Of a stretch of 64,000 nucleotides of DNA, positions 44,889 through 53,656 are shown piece after piece. Below the pieces are notes generated by a model that searched no databases, was not told the origin of the DNA, and saw nothing but the letters and a program-made list of their open reading frames with translations. Origin of the DNA: Gloeobacter morelensis MG652769 (GTDB lineage: Bacteria; Cyanobacteriota; Cyanobacteriia; Gloeobacterales; Gloeobacteraceae). Every line of letters begins with the position of its first letter. The stretch's first letter is position 1. Both the position numbers and the translations under genes were made by a program. The stretch lies in the NCBI RefSeq assembly GCF_021018745.1, contig NZ_CP063845.1, forward strand, positions 868,001 to 932,000, in the 5' to 3' direction.

Positions 44889-44934
44889 GCGGTCCGTGGC
44901 TTGTGATGTGCTAATCCCAGCCTAGGCGGACCGC
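44889..44934. promoter_or_regulatory. Inverted repeat before the IS982 transposase start
   Basis: GCGGTCCG (44889-44896) pairs with CGGACCGC (44927-44934) across a 30-nt loop, just upstream of the transposase start on the minus strand. IS elements often place such hairpins to block translation from external transcripts. Only symmetry and position support the call. Confidence 0.3.
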
Positions 44935-45173
44935 CTTTCCTTATCCCGAACTGACGTCGCCATTAAGTCCGGGGGGTGTCGGGGGGGTGGCACCCCCTCG
45001 ACGCGGGGAGGGGGAGAGCGCGAGAGGGGAACCCGAAGGGGGTGCCGCCTCTCGCCCACCCGCTATCGTGCGAAGCCATAAAATCGAATACGGCGTAGTC
45101 AGCCCCAGAAAGCCCAGGCAAAGACCGTCATTTGAACCCTACCGCTTCACCCGGATTCGATATGAGGCTGAAA

Positions 45174-46574
45174 TCAGCCGATACGGATAGGCAAGCGCAC
45201 CTGGAAGCGGGTGTCTCCCGGTTCGCAGAGTAAGCGGACATCGCCGTGGTGCTGCACAACCACGACCTGATAGACAATGTGTAACCCGAGGCCGGTGCCT
45301 TCGCCCACGGCCTTGGTGGTAAAAAACGGGTCGAAGATATGGGATTGGGCTGCAGCCGGAATACCGGGGCCGTCGTCGGCAATTTCGACCAGCACCACCT
45401 CGTGCTCATGCCGGGTGCGGATGCGGATGCAACCGCTCCCACCCGCTTCGAGCGCGTCGATGGCGTTATCGATGAGGTTCGTCCAGACCTGGTTGAGTTC
45501 GCTGCCGTAGGCGGTAATCGCAGGCAGGGTGTAGTCGTAGTCGCGCTCGATGGCGATCACACCGTTGAGCCGGTGGCCGAGCATGGTCAGGGTGCTCTCC
45601 AGACCCTGGTGGATATCGACCTCCTGCAGCGGGGCTTGATCGAGGTAGGAGTAGTCTTTGATCGACTTGACGAGCCTTGAGATCCGCTCGGTGCTCTGGC
45701 CCAATTCCGTCAACAGCCCAACTCCGCTGAGATTTGCTTCCAGCCAGACGAGCACCCTCTCCAGGGCTGGGGTGGGCATCCGCTCGACAATCCGGGCCAG
45801 CCAGTCGATGCCGAGGCCCGCCCCCACCAGCGTCGGTGCCAGTTGCCAGCACTGCGCCACCCCGTGCGCTTCGAGCCAGGCAGCGACCTCCTCTTCGCGG
45901 TCGCTGCGCGTGAGCGGGTCGAGCCTGGGTGGACTCGCGGCCCTGGCGAGCGCTTCGCGCTGCAACCCCACCAAAAACGCCTGCTGTTCGCAGTCGACCA
46001 CCAGGCGGCCCAACTGCAGAGCGACGGGCTGGAGCACCTGAAAGGTTTCGTGCAGCCGCCGGACAGCCCGTTGAGCAGCGGCGGCGGGGTTGTTCAGTTC
46101 GTGGGCGAGTCCAGCCGCGAGATTGCCGAGGGCGACCAGCTTTTCGCGGTGCTGCGAGAGCGTCTGCACCGCCTGCATCCGCAGGGCCATCGTGCGCAGG
46201 ATGCTCGTCATGACACAGCTGCAGGAGGAGAGCATCTCCCAAAACGCCTCCTTGCCAAATTCAAAGATCCGGCAGCGCACCTGGGCCCGGCCGCTCGCCC
46301 AGTAGTGGGGATCTCCCGTCAGGATGGGCAGTTCGCCGTAGAGGGTGTAGGGGACGTGGGTGACCAGCAAAATCTCCTGCTGACCCTCGTGTTTGACGAT
46401 CTGGATCTCGCCTTCGAGGATCACAAAGACATAATCGGCGGGCTCCCCGGCGGCGCGATGAATCTGTCCCGGCTCCAGCCACAGCTCCCGGCCCTGGCCC
46501 AGAAGCCAGTGCAGCCGCTCCTGCGGCAGGTTGGCAAACAGGGGCACCCGCTGCAAAGTCTCGATGTCGAGCAT
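45174..46574 (-). CDS. cNMP-binding-domain sensor histidine kinase (second of a pair)
   Basis: A 466-residue kinase. The N-terminal cNMP-binding (Crp-like) domain (about 1-130) has [17 protein letters not shown] and [15 protein letters not shown]. The dimerisation motif is [25 protein letters not shown] (His near 162), then an extra helical block ([22 protein letters not shown]), '[22 protein letters not shown]', N-box [16 protein letters not shown]1 '[22 protein letters not shown]' and G2 'GEGTGLGL'. It lies 2 bp after its paralogue at 46577 and is cotranscribed with it. No response regulator is nearby. Confidence 0.92.
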   Translation of the reverse strand: MLDIETLQRVPLFANLPQERLHWLLGQGRELWLEPGQIHRAAGEPADYVFVILEGEIQIVKHEGQQEILLVTHVPYTLYGELPILTGDPHYWASGRAQVRCRIFEFGKEAFWEMLSSCSCVMTSILRTMALRMQAVQTLSQHREKLVALGNLAAGLAHELNNPAAAAQRAVRRLHETFQVLQPVALQLGRLVVDCEQQAFLVGLQREALARAASPPRLDPLTRSDREEEVAAWLEAHGVAQCWQLAPTLVGAGLGIDWLARIVERMPTPALERVLVWLEANLSGVGLLTELGQSTERISRLVKSIKDYSYLDQAPLQEVDIHQGLESTLTMLGHRLNGVIAIERDYDYTLPAITAYGSELNQVWTNLIDNAIDALEAGGSGCIRIRTRHEHEVVLVEIADDGPGIPAAAQSHIFDPFFTTKAVGEGTGLGLHIVYQVVVVQHHGDVRLLCEPGDTRFQVRLPIRIG

Positions 46575-46576
46575 CG

Positions 46577-47983
46577 CTATTTCTCCCCTGGTTGTTGCTT
46601 GGGCTGCCGGACGGGCAGGCAGATGCTAAAGCGCGTCTCGCCGGGTTTGGAGGTGACGCGGATCGCGCCGTGGTGGTGCTTGACGACGATGCGGCGGGCG
46701 ATATCGAGGCCGAGGCCCGAGCCCTCGCCGACCCCTTTGGTGGTAAAAAACGGCTCGAAGATGCGCGTCTGGATTTCCGCCGGGATGCCGGGGCCGTTGT
46801 CGGTAATTTCGATATGGACCGTGTCCGGCCCGGGGGCGGTGCGGATGGTCAGTTCACCCTTGCCCCGCATGGCGAAGGCGGCGTTGTCGATCAGATTCGT
46901 CCAGACTTGGTTGAGTTCGCTGCCGTGGGCAAAGATGCGCGGCAGATCCGGGGCGTACTGGCGGTGGACGGTGATGCCGTACTTGAGCTTGTGGTGAAGG
47001 ATGGTGAGCGTGTTGTCGAGTCCTTCGTGCACGTCGATTTCTTGCAAAGGCGCCTGATCCATATAGGAGTAGGACTTGATCGCCTTGACCAGTTGCGAGA
47101 TGCGGCCGGTGCTCTGGTCCACCTGGTTGACCAGCTCGGTCAGGGTGAGCGTCTCGACCAGCCAGTGGAGCGCTTCGCCAAACGCCTCCGGGGTGCAACC
47201 TTCGGCCAGGGGAGCGAGCTTGTCGGGGTCGAGACCCGCTGCCACCAGTGTCGGAGCAGCCTCCCAGGCGTTTGCGATGCCCCGCGCCTCCAGCCATTCG
47301 CCCAAAGATTCCTCGCGGTCGCTTTGATCGAGCGGGTCGAGGCGGGGAGCGCAGGCGGCATGGCCGATCGCTGCTTTTTGCAACGCCACCAGCAAGTCGC
47401 GCTCCTGGGGAGCGAACAGCCCTTCGCACAGCCCGAGCAGGCGGGTCTGAACACTTGCCAGCGCCTCGCGCAACTGTTGGGCCGCCCGGCGACCGGCGGC
47501 GGCGGGATTGTTCAGTTCGTGGGCGAGCCCGGCGGCGAGTTTACCGAGGGCGGCCAGCTTTTCTTGCTGGCGCATCTGCCCTTCGAGCTCCGTGGCCCGT
47601 CCCGCCATCGCCGCCAGGATCACCGCCGCCCCCTGGGAGCATTCGGCGAGGATCTGCTTGAACGCTTCGGGTTCAATTGCGAGCACCCGGCTCACACCCA
47701 GGGAGCGGCCGGTGGCCCGCGAGGGGCCGCCGGTGACCATCGAAATTTCGCCCGTAAATTCGCCCGGCTGGTGGACGGTCAGCAGTTGATCCTGACCGTC
47801 CACCCGTTTGGTGACCTGCACCTGTCCTTGGAGGACGACGAAGAAGCGGGAGACCAGCTCCCCTTCTTGAAAGATCACCTGCCCCGGTGCCAGATCCACC
47901 TCATGGCCGTGTTCACCCAGCCGCTTGAGTTCTTCGGCGGAGAGCTTCGGAAACAGTTGCAGTTGTTGGGGATCGTGGAGCAT
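46577..47983 (-). CDS. cNMP-binding-domain sensor histidine kinase (first of a pair)
   Basis: A 468-residue kinase from the ATG at 47981-47983 (MLHDPQQLQLFPKLSAEEL; the frame is open up to 48094). It has the same layout as the next gene: cNMP domain (FQEGELVSRFFVVLQGQVQV), [25 protein letters not shown], the RLDPLDQSDREESLGEWLEA insert, YSYMDQAPLQEIDVHEGLDNTL, N-box [16 protein letters not shown] and 'TDNGPGIPAEIQTRIFEPFFTTKGVGEGSGLGLDI'. Overall similarity across the whole length shows a tandem gene duplication. The cNMP domains retain the glycine-rich turn but ligand binding is unproved. Confidence 0.92.
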   Translation of the reverse strand: MLHDPQQLQLFPKLSAEELKRLGEHGHEVDLAPGQVIFQEGELVSRFFVVLQGQVQVTKRVDGQDQLLTVHQPGEFTGEISMVTGGPSRATGRSLGVSRVLAIEPEAFKQILAECSQGAAVILAAMAGRATELEGQMRQQEKLAALGKLAAGLAHELNNPAAAGRRAAQQLREALASVQTRLLGLCEGLFAPQERDLLVALQKAAIGHAACAPRLDPLDQSDREESLGEWLEARGIANAWEAAPTLVAAGLDPDKLAPLAEGCTPEAFGEALHWLVETLTLTELVNQVDQSTGRISQLVKAIKSYSYMDQAPLQEIDVHEGLDNTLTILHHKLKYGITVHRQYAPDLPRIFAHGSELNQVWTNLIDNAAFAMRGKGELTIRTAPGPDTVHIEITDNGPGIPAEIQTRIFEPFFTTKGVGEGSGLGLDIARRIVVKHHHGAIRVTSKPGETRFSICLPVRQPKQQPGEK

Positions 47984-48065
47984 AGCGAATCCTGCCTGGC
48001 TGTCGGGGCGCCCGTCCCTTATTTTATGGAGGCAGCCCGCCTTTGGGGGGGTGGCGGGCCGGGGA

Positions 48066-48971
48066 TCACAACGCGGGGCGGTAGGTAGCCACACTCGACT
48101 GCATGCGGGTAGCCTGGCCGCCGGTGAATTCGACCATGCAGGCGTCGTCGGTGTAGTCCATGAAGTTGGTGATCGGATCGAGGCCCGACTGCCTACGGCA
48201 ACTGTCGCGGCCGGTGGGACAGCCGTAGGCTGCCGACTTCTCCGAGGGTGTGTCGCTTACTGAGTCACCGCTGCTGGAGCAACCGCCCTGGAAGGTGTGA
48301 TAAAGACCCAGCCAGTGGCCGACCTCGTGGGTGCCGGTGTCGCCCTCGTCGTACGGAAAGGCACTGCCGCCCGGCAGCGACGAGTAAAGCACCACCACCC
48401 CGTCGTTGTCGGGGTCGTTGTCGAGGTACCAGGGGAAAGTCGCCCAACCGAGCAAGCCGCCGCTCGGGTTGGCGGAGTAGAAGTTGAGGGTCGTCTGGGG
48501 CGAGACGCTCAGGGCGGATTTGGCGGAGCGCTCTGCACTCGAACCGGGGGTCATACCGAACCAGCCGGCGTTGTTGGTCCGGTCGGTCGAGGCGAGTTGA
48601 AATTGGAAGCCGGAAGGGGCAAAGGCGTCGTTGAGCACGCGAATTTGATCGGCGATGGCCGTATCTGAGATGTTGCCGGTGCTGCCACTGTAGATGACGT
48701 GAAAAGCGACCGGAATGGTCTTGGTGGTGACGGCTTCGAGGGTACCGTCGGGACGGCGGCGCGCCGCCGTCCAGCGATCGAGCTTCTGTTGCACTTCTTT
48801 AATCACCGCCGGGTTTGGGGGCGCTACTGCGCACCGCGCACCGCTATCGATAAACGCTTCTTGCGATTCGAACTCGAATCCGCCGACCGTAAACCCTTGC
48901 TTCGGCTCCGCGAGCGCAGGGGCGCCCCAGCCCACCACCAGGGCAGCCATCAGCAGCATTTTTTGTTTCAT
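48066..48971 (-). CDS. Secreted M43 (pappalysin-like) metalloprotease
   Basis: A 301-residue protein with a signal peptide (MKQKMLLMAALVVGWGAPALA). The active site TGTHEVGHWLGLYHTFQGG has the metzincin HExxHxxGxxH motif. The Met-turn lies in 'NFMDYTDDACMVEFTGGQATRM'. Before it are 'VAFHVIYSGSTGNISDTAIADQIRVLNDAF' and 'LDNDPDNDGVVVLYSSLPGG', typical of M43B ulilysin-like enzymes. Six cysteines suggest disulphides in an extracellular or periplasmic enzyme. Unlike the degenerate protein at 18.5 kb, all catalytic residues are present. Confidence 0.92.
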   Translation of the reverse strand: MKQKMLLMAALVVGWGAPALAEPKQGFTVGGFEFESQEAFIDSGARCAVAPPNPAVIKEVQQKLDRWTAARRRPDGTLEAVTTKTIPVAFHVIYSGSTGNISDTAIADQIRVLNDAFAPSGFQFQLASTDRTNNAGWFGMTPGSSAERSAKSALSVSPQTTLNFYSANPSGGLLGWATFPWYLDNDPDNDGVVVLYSSLPGGSAFPYDEGDTGTHEVGHWLGLYHTFQGGCSSSGDSVSDTPSEKSAAYGCPTGRDSCRRQSGLDPITNFMDYTDDACMVEFTGGQATRMQSSVATYRPAL

Positions 48972-49100
48972 AGATAGTCATCCCACAGAGGACAGAATAT
49001 CTATACCACAATCGTTGCTTTGTACAGGTCGTGCCCGCAGATGCGTTCGATCGATTCGCGGAAGCTAGAATATGGACCGAAGACCAATAGAGGGGGATCC

Positions 49101-49469
49101 ATGCAACTTTGTGTGCTGATCTTCAATTCGGGGTCCGAGAACGAAGGTATCTACACGTTGAATGTCGATAGCGAGAACACCGTGGTCGCCTTCGAAAGTC
49201 GGGAGGATGCCGAGCGCTACGCCAACCTGCTCGAAGCCCAGGACTTCATAGTGCCGGAGGTCGAACTGATCGAAGCTGCGGAGATCAAGCAATTTTGTGA
49301 GGATTCGTCCCTTGGGCTGATCGTCGTCGAGGCGGGCCAGTTGGTGATACCGCCGGAGAAGTCCAAGGAGACCCTCGATTGGAGCCCTGAGCCGGCAGCC
49401 CTGGAGCCCAACAGCGAACTGGAGCGCATGCGGTCGATGCTTGAGCAGATGTACCGCAAGTCCTCCTAG
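49101..49469 (+). CDS. DUF3110 protein
   Basis: A 122-residue cyanobacterial protein of the DUF3110 family. The N-terminus MQLCVLIFNSGSENEGIYTL and the block NTVVAFESREDAERYANLLEAQDF followed by 'PEVELIEAAEIKQFCEDSSL' match its short alpha/beta fold. The C-terminal tail 'ELERMRSMLEQMYRKSS' is helical. Function is unknown. The ATG at 49101 follows AGAGGGGGAT, a good ribosome-binding site, and is preferred over the upstream ATG at 49020. It lies 3 bp before the EVE-domain gene. Confidence 0.85.
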   Translation: MQLCVLIFNSGSENEGIYTLNVDSENTVVAFESREDAERYANLLEAQDFIVPEVELIEAAEIKQFCEDSSLGLIVVEAGQLVIPPEKSKETLDWSPEPAALEPNSELERMRSMLEQMYRKSS

Positions 49470-49472
49470 CCG

Positions 49473-50000
49473 ATGGCCCACTGGTTGTTCAAAAGCGAGC
49501 CGGGCACCTACGCGATAGCCGATCTGAAGGCGGACGGCACCACCGACTGGAGCGGTGTGCGCAACTACCAGGCCCGCAATTTCATGCTCGCCATGCGGGT
49601 GGGGGATCTGGGCTTTTTTTATCACAGCAACGCCAACCCCACCGGGGTGGCGGGCATTGTCGAAGTCGTGCGCGAAGCCTACCCTGACCACACCGCCCTC
49701 GATCCGGCCAGTCCCTACTTCGATGCGAAGGCAACGGCCGCAAAGCCCATCTGGCAGATGGTCGACGTTGCCTTTGGCGCGCAGTTTGCCGAGGTTGTCA
49801 CCCTGGAGCGCCTGCGCGCCACGGCGGGTCTTGAACAGATGCCGTTGCTCCAGCGCGGCAGCCGCCTCTCGGTGCTGCCGGTGAGTCCCCGGGAGTGGGA
49901 GATTATCCTCAAGGTCGCCCGGCTTCCGAGCAACGATCAATCAAGCTCTTCTCGATTGCAACTTGCTGTGCACGCGCCCGTAGACGAAGTAAACCAGTAA
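49473..50000 (+). CDS. EVE domain protein (THYN1-like)
   Basis: A 175-residue protein of the EVE/PUA-like superfamily, which reads modified bases. Signature blocks are MAHWLFKSEPGTYAIADL, 'TDWSGVRNYQARNFMLAMRVGDLGFFYHSN', GVAGIVEVVREAYPD and 'MPLLQRGSRLSVLPVSPREWEIIL'. It follows the DUF3110 gene and the two are likely cotranscribed. Its last 60 nt overlap the convergent permease gene, and the tail (SSSSRLQLAVHAPVDEVNQ) beyond the family end may be a by-product of that overlap. Confidence 0.9.
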   Translation: MAHWLFKSEPGTYAIADLKADGTTDWSGVRNYQARNFMLAMRVGDLGFFYHSNANPTGVAGIVEVVREAYPDHTALDPASPYFDAKATAAKPIWQMVDVAFGAQFAEVVTLERLRATAGLEQMPLLQRGSRLSVLPVSPREWEIILKVARLPSNDQSSSSRLQLAVHAPVDEVNQ

Positions 50001-51389
50001 TCCCAGCCCGAGCCAGGCAAACAGCCGCAGCCAGGTGTCGGCGGGTAGCCCGGACATCAACGCCAGGCAGGCGGCGATGCTGGCAAGCGGCACCCAGGGC
50101 ACCAGCGGACAGCGAAAAGGCCGGGGCAGATCCGGCTGGCGGTAGCGCAAAAAGAGCACTCCGGCGCTCACGACGATAAAGGCGAACAGCGTGCCGATGC
50201 TCACCAGTTCTCCCAGGATGCCCAGGGGGACCAAGCCTGCGACGACGCTCACAAAAAGACCCAGCAGCATCGTCGAGAGATAAGGGGTCTTGAAGCGCGG
50301 GTGGATGGCGCTAAATAGCGGCGGCAGCAGGCCGTCGCGGCTCATCGTGTAGAAGATGCGCGTCTGGCCGTACAGGGTCACGAGCATCACCGAGGTGAGC
50401 CCGGCGATGGCGCCGATTTTGACGATGAACGTGAGCCAACCCAGGCCGATGGCGTCGACACCCACGGCGATCGGGTCGGGCACGCCCAGTTGCCTGTAAT
50501 CGACGATCCCGGTGAGCACGAGGGCCACCAGGATGTAGAGCACCGTGCAGACGACCAGTGAACCCAGAATGCCGATGGGCATGTCGCGCTGGGGATTTTT
50601 GGCTTCCTGGGCGGCGGTGGAGACCGCATCGAAGCCGATGTAGGCAAAAAAGATCACCCCCGCCGCCCGCAGGATACCAAAGTACCCGTATCGGCCCGGT
50701 TCGACCGGTTCGGGAATAAACGGCGTCCAGTTGGCCGTGTCGATGTAACTGGCGCCGAAAACCAAAAAGGCGACGATCACGGCCACTTTGACGACGACAA
50801 TGATGCCGTTGACGGAAGCCGATTCGCTCACGCCCACCACCAACAGCAGCGAGAGCGCCAGGATAATCAGCACCGCCGGGATGTTGAGTAATCCGGCCGC
50901 CGTCGTACCGTCGGCGAGGGTCACCGGTTGGCCAAGGGAGGCGGTGAATTGTGGCGGCATGACAATGCCGAAATCTTTGAGAAAGCTCACCACATAGCCC
51001 GACCAGCCGACAGCCACCGTCGCGGCGGATAGCGCGTACTCGATAATCAAATCCCAGCCGATGATCCAGGCCACCAGTTCGCCCAGAGTGGCGTAGGCGT
51101 AGGTGTAGGCGCTGCCGGAGATGGGAAGCAAAGCGGCGAATTCGGCGTAGCACAACCCCGCAAAGGCACAGGCGAAGGCGGCGAGGATGAACGAAATGGT
51201 GATGGCCGGCCCGGCGTACTGGGCAGCGGCCTGCCCCGTGATCACAAAAATCCCGGCGCCGATGATGGCACCCACCCCGAGGCTGATCAAGTTGATGGGA
51301 CCGAGGGTGCGCTTTAACCCTCCGTCGAGGCCTCCTTCTTTTTGCAGGTCGGCCACGGTTTTTTTGAGAAGATATCGACTCAGGGTCAA
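49941..51389 (-). CDS. APC-superfamily cationic amino-acid transporter
   Basis: A 482-residue permease with 12-14 hydrophobic segments. It begins MTLSRYLLKKTVADLQKEGG, then LISLGVGAIIGAGIFVITGQAAAQYAGPAI (TM1) and 'CYAEFAALLPISGSAYTYAYATLGELVAWIIGWDLIIEY' (TM3), the CAT-family pattern. The end is 'AWLGLGLLVYFVYGRVHSKLQSRRA'. The last part of the gene overlaps the EVE gene by 60 nt tail to tail. Substrate probably lysine or arginine, by family only. Confidence 0.9.
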   Translation of the reverse strand: MTLSRYLLKKTVADLQKEGGLDGGLKRTLGPINLISLGVGAIIGAGIFVITGQAAAQYAGPAITISFILAAFACAFAGLCYAEFAALLPISGSAYTYAYATLGELVAWIIGWDLIIEYALSAATVAVGWSGYVVSFLKDFGIVMPPQFTASLGQPVTLADGTTAAGLLNIPAVLIILALSLLLVVGVSESASVNGIIVVVKVAVIVAFLVFGASYIDTANWTPFIPEPVEPGRYGYFGILRAAGVIFFAYIGFDAVSTAAQEAKNPQRDMPIGILGSLVVCTVLYILVALVLTGIVDYRQLGVPDPIAVGVDAIGLGWLTFIVKIGAIAGLTSVMLVTLYGQTRIFYTMSRDGLLPPLFSAIHPRFKTPYLSTMLLGLFVSVVAGLVPLGILGELVSIGTLFAFIVVSAGVLFLRYRQPDLPRPFRCPLVPWVPLASIAACLALMSGLPADTWLRLFAWLGLGLLVYFVYGRVHSKLQSRRA

Positions 51390-51535
51390 CGCTTTTCTCC
51401 CGGCAGAACGTTGAAACTATTTAAACACCGCCGCTTGAACGTTGTCGGGCCTGCGCCCACTCGAATTCGGCGCCGTAACAACGAATACGTTTGAACAATT
51501 TGTTACGGTTCATCGCAAACCAAAGTGCCTGCGAT

Positions 51536-51835
51536 TCACGGTGTGCTTGACGGCGCAGCCTGCCCTGGGGATGCAGGTTTCGGGAGCCGTGGGACATCAA
51601 CGCCGCCCGGTCGCTTTTGCGGTCGGAAGCTTTTGGGTTGTGTACCTGCGGGCGGTTGGGCCTGGGGAGCACAGAGCATCACGTCGCTCGCCACTAGGCC
51701 TGCCGGTGGGCGCGCCACGCAGCGCTCGGGCCGGTCGTCCGCCGGCTGGGCTGACCCCGGCCCACCCGAGCTGGCGGCGATCACCAACAAAAGCACAACG
51801 AGAGGCATCAGCGGCACGTCGCAGTCAGAATCCAT
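51536..51835 (-). CDS. Small secreted Pro-rich hypothetical protein
   Basis: The minus-strand frame from MDSDCDVPLMPLVVLLLVIAA has an N-terminal hydrophobic stretch (PLVVLLLVIAASSGGPGSA) resembling a signal peptide with cleavage before QPADDRPERC. A Pro/Gln-rich tail of about 70 residues (FRPQKRPGGVDVPRLPKPASPGQ) follows. Alternatives are the upstream ATG at 51847 and the internal one at 51808. The opposite strand is also open over this stretch, so the choice is not firm. It fills an otherwise empty gap of nearly 500 bp (51390-51883). Confidence 0.35.
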   Translation of the reverse strand: MDSDCDVPLMPLVVLLLVIAASSGGPGSAQPADDRPERCVARPPAGLVASDVMLCAPQAQPPAGTQPKSFRPQKRPGGVDVPRLPKPASPGQAAPSSTP

Positions 51836-51883
51836 TCGACCACCCATAGCGCACTGACGTTCCCGGCGAAGTCGTCCAGGTTT

Positions 51884-53143
51884 TCACAAGGTGCTTTTGA
51901 TCGCTGCGGCGGGAGCGCCTTCTTTCCAGGGAGCAAATAGCGGCAGCAGCAGCAACCCCGGCAGGGCGGCAACGGCGGTGAGCACAAAGAACAGCGGCCA
52001 GCCCGTGGCCTCGGCCACAAGCCCGGTGGTGGACCCGAGCACGATCCCGCCCACGGCCATCAGGCTGGATAACAGTGCGTATTGGGTAGCCGAGTAGCGC
52101 GCGTCGCACAGGCTCATCAAAAAGGCGACGAACGCGGCGGTTCCCAGGCCCGCGCAACCGTACTCGACGGTGACCACCGCAGCGAACAACAGCGGACTTT
52201 TCCCAGCCAGGGCCAGTAGAAAATACCCGAGGTTGCTCGCCGCCTGTAGCGCACCGAAGACCCATAAAGAGCGGTTGATTCCAAAACGGTTGAGCAGCAG
52301 ACCGCCCGCCAACACGCCAATCGTGGTCGCCATAAAGCCGACCCCGCCGCGAATATCGCCGATGGTGCCCTCGCTGAAGAGGGTCTTCAAAAAAGGAACG
52401 GTCATCGCGGCGGCCAGCGTGTCGCTCAGCTTGTAGAGCACGATAAATGCCAGGATCGCCAGACCCCGGCCCATTCCCGAACGGCCGAAAAATTCCACAA
52501 GCGGCAGGCGGACCGCTTCAGCCAGACTGGGGGGCGGTTGAAGATTGCGAGGTTCTGGCGACCAGAGGGTAATCAAGACGCCCCCTGCCATCAAGGCGGC
52601 CATCCCCAGATACACCTCCGGCCAGGAGCGCCATTCGGCCAGCCGGAAGGCCAGGGCACTCGTCACAAGTAACGCGAACCGGTAGCCCAGGACTCCCAGT
52701 GCGGCTCCGGTGCCGAGTTCTTGAGAATCGAGGATGTCGGTGCGGTAGGCGTCGAAGGCAATATCCTGCGTGGCGCTCAATAAAGCGAGCAGTACCGCCA
52801 GCAACGCCAATACCTGCAACTGGCCCTCGGGATCGACCGAGGCCATCGCCGCCAGCACCAGGGCGACGGCGAGCTGCATCAAAGCAATCCAACCCCGGCG
52901 CCGCCCAAAAATGGGAGGAGTAAAGCGATCCACTGCAGGGGACCAGAGAAACTTCAGCGAGTAGGGCAGTCTTGCCAGGCTAAAAAGCCCGATGGTGGTG
53001 AGGGTCACCCCCGCTCCCGCCATCCAGGCTTGCAGCGTATCGAAAGTCAGGTTGTACGGCAACCCCGACGAGAAGCCCAAAAACAGCAGGGCGGCCAGTT
53101 TGCGGCTGGTAAAAACACGAGCAATCCGGCGGGGCGTATCCAA
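51884..53143 (-). CDS. AmpG-like MFS transporter
   Basis: A 419-residue major-facilitator protein with twelve transmembrane segments. The start 'SRKLAALLFLGFSSGLPYNLTFDTLQAWMAGAGVTLTTIGLFSLARLPYSLKFLWSPAVDRF' is the typical AmpG family signature (GFSSGLP...LKFLWAP). AmpG imports anhydromuropeptides for cell-wall recycling; in cyanobacteria the actual cargo has not been shown. The loop GRRRGWIALMQ is the MFS motif A. The end is Lys/Pro-rich and cytoplasmic. Confidence 0.88.
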   Translation of the reverse strand: MDTPRRIARVFTSRKLAALLFLGFSSGLPYNLTFDTLQAWMAGAGVTLTTIGLFSLARLPYSLKFLWSPAVDRFTPPIFGRRRGWIALMQLAVALVLAAMASVDPEGQLQVLALLAVLLALLSATQDIAFDAYRTDILDSQELGTGAALGVLGYRFALLVTSALAFRLAEWRSWPEVYLGMAALMAGGVLITLWSPEPRNLQPPPSLAEAVRLPLVEFFGRSGMGRGLAILAFIVLYKLSDTLAAAMTVPFLKTLFSEGTIGDIRGGVGFMATTIGVLAGGLLLNRFGINRSLWVFGALQAASNLGYFLLALAGKSPLLFAAVVTVEYGCAGLGTAAFVAFLMSLCDARYSATQYALLSSLMAVGGIVLGSTTGLVAEATGWPLFFVLTAVAALPGLLLLPLFAPWKEGAPAAAIKSTL

Positions 53144-53221
53144 AGGTGCTTGGCGGAGGGCGCAACTGCCAGAGACTGTAGCACAGCGCCGGATCCGAGC
53201 ATTGAAGCGATACCTCCCTTG

Positions 53222-53656
53222 CTATGGCGATTTCGGAGGATGCCATCCGGCAATCACCCAGTTCCTACGCACCGTCAATGCCAGTGGCCTGTTCATGTTT
53301 AAAGCCGATACGGTTGTTTGACCAATATCGGTTTTGCCTTCCAGGGTCACCTTATCGGTTGCCCATCGAAAATGGTCCAACCAGTTGTCGCTTCTCGGAT
53401 TGAACAAACGCACGATCTGGTCCGTAGCCGGATGGGTGCCGTTGATTTTCGTTCCTTTAGACAGATTGCACCACTTGCACGAGAGAGCCAGGTTTTCCTC
53501 CACGTCTAAACCGCCTTTTTGAACCGGCAAGATATGTTCGATTTCCAAAGTAAAACCTCCTGCATATTTCTGCTCAAGCAGACAGTAGCTACACCGATGC
53601 TTTGCCCAATTTCTAACCTTCGATTCGAGGGTTGCATCAATGGACTTGCGAGTCAC
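53222..53656 (-). CDS. HNH endonuclease
   Basis: A 144-residue HNH nuclease. It has HRCSYCLLEQKYAGGFTLEIEHILPVQKGG with the first zinc-binding Cys pair and the catalytic EIEH, then 'NLALSCKWCNLSKGTK' with the His/Asn and the second Cys pair. The C-terminus has 'RNWVIAGWHPPKSP'. It overlaps the upstream cyAbrB-like gene by 4 nt (ATGA), so the two genes form a pair. Its role could be restriction, defence or mobile-element homing. Confidence 0.92.
   Translation of the reverse strand: MTRKSIDATLESKVRNWAKHRCSYCLLEQKYAGGFTLEIEHILPVQKGGLDVEENLALSCKWCNLSKGTKINGTHPATDQIVRLFNPRSDNWLDHFRWATDKVTLEGKTDIGQTTVSALNMNRPLALTVRRNWVIAGWHPPKSP

Larger units (their letters stand above)
43996..44957 (-). mobile_element. 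IS982-family insertion sequence
   Basis: An element of about 962 bp with terminal inverted repeats CGTCAGTTCGGG (from 43996) and CCCGAACTGACG (44945-44956), both followed inwards by TTAA/TTAT-type bases. It is flanked by the direct repeat CGCCATTAA (43987-43995 and 44958-44966), a 9-bp target-site duplication. It is intact, with a full-length transposase on the minus strand, and has landed in the dispersed repeat. Confidence 0.88.
43870..45064 (+). repeat. Dispersed GC-rich repeat, copy 2, split by IS982
   Basis: The left part (43870-43995) and the right part (44967-45064) align with 34470-34686: a diverged left region with CACGCAAAGCGTGC, then a nearly identical block from GTCCGGGGGGTGTCGGGG to CACCCGCTATCG. 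The two halves are separated by the IS982 element and its duplicated target CGCCATTAA. The remaining intergenic bases up to 45173 show nothing else. Confidence 0.75.

Noticed and set aside
46592-48088. A 498-residue plus-strand frame
   Set aside because: Antisense to the histidine kinase with full catalytic boxes; composition is that of a shadow frame.
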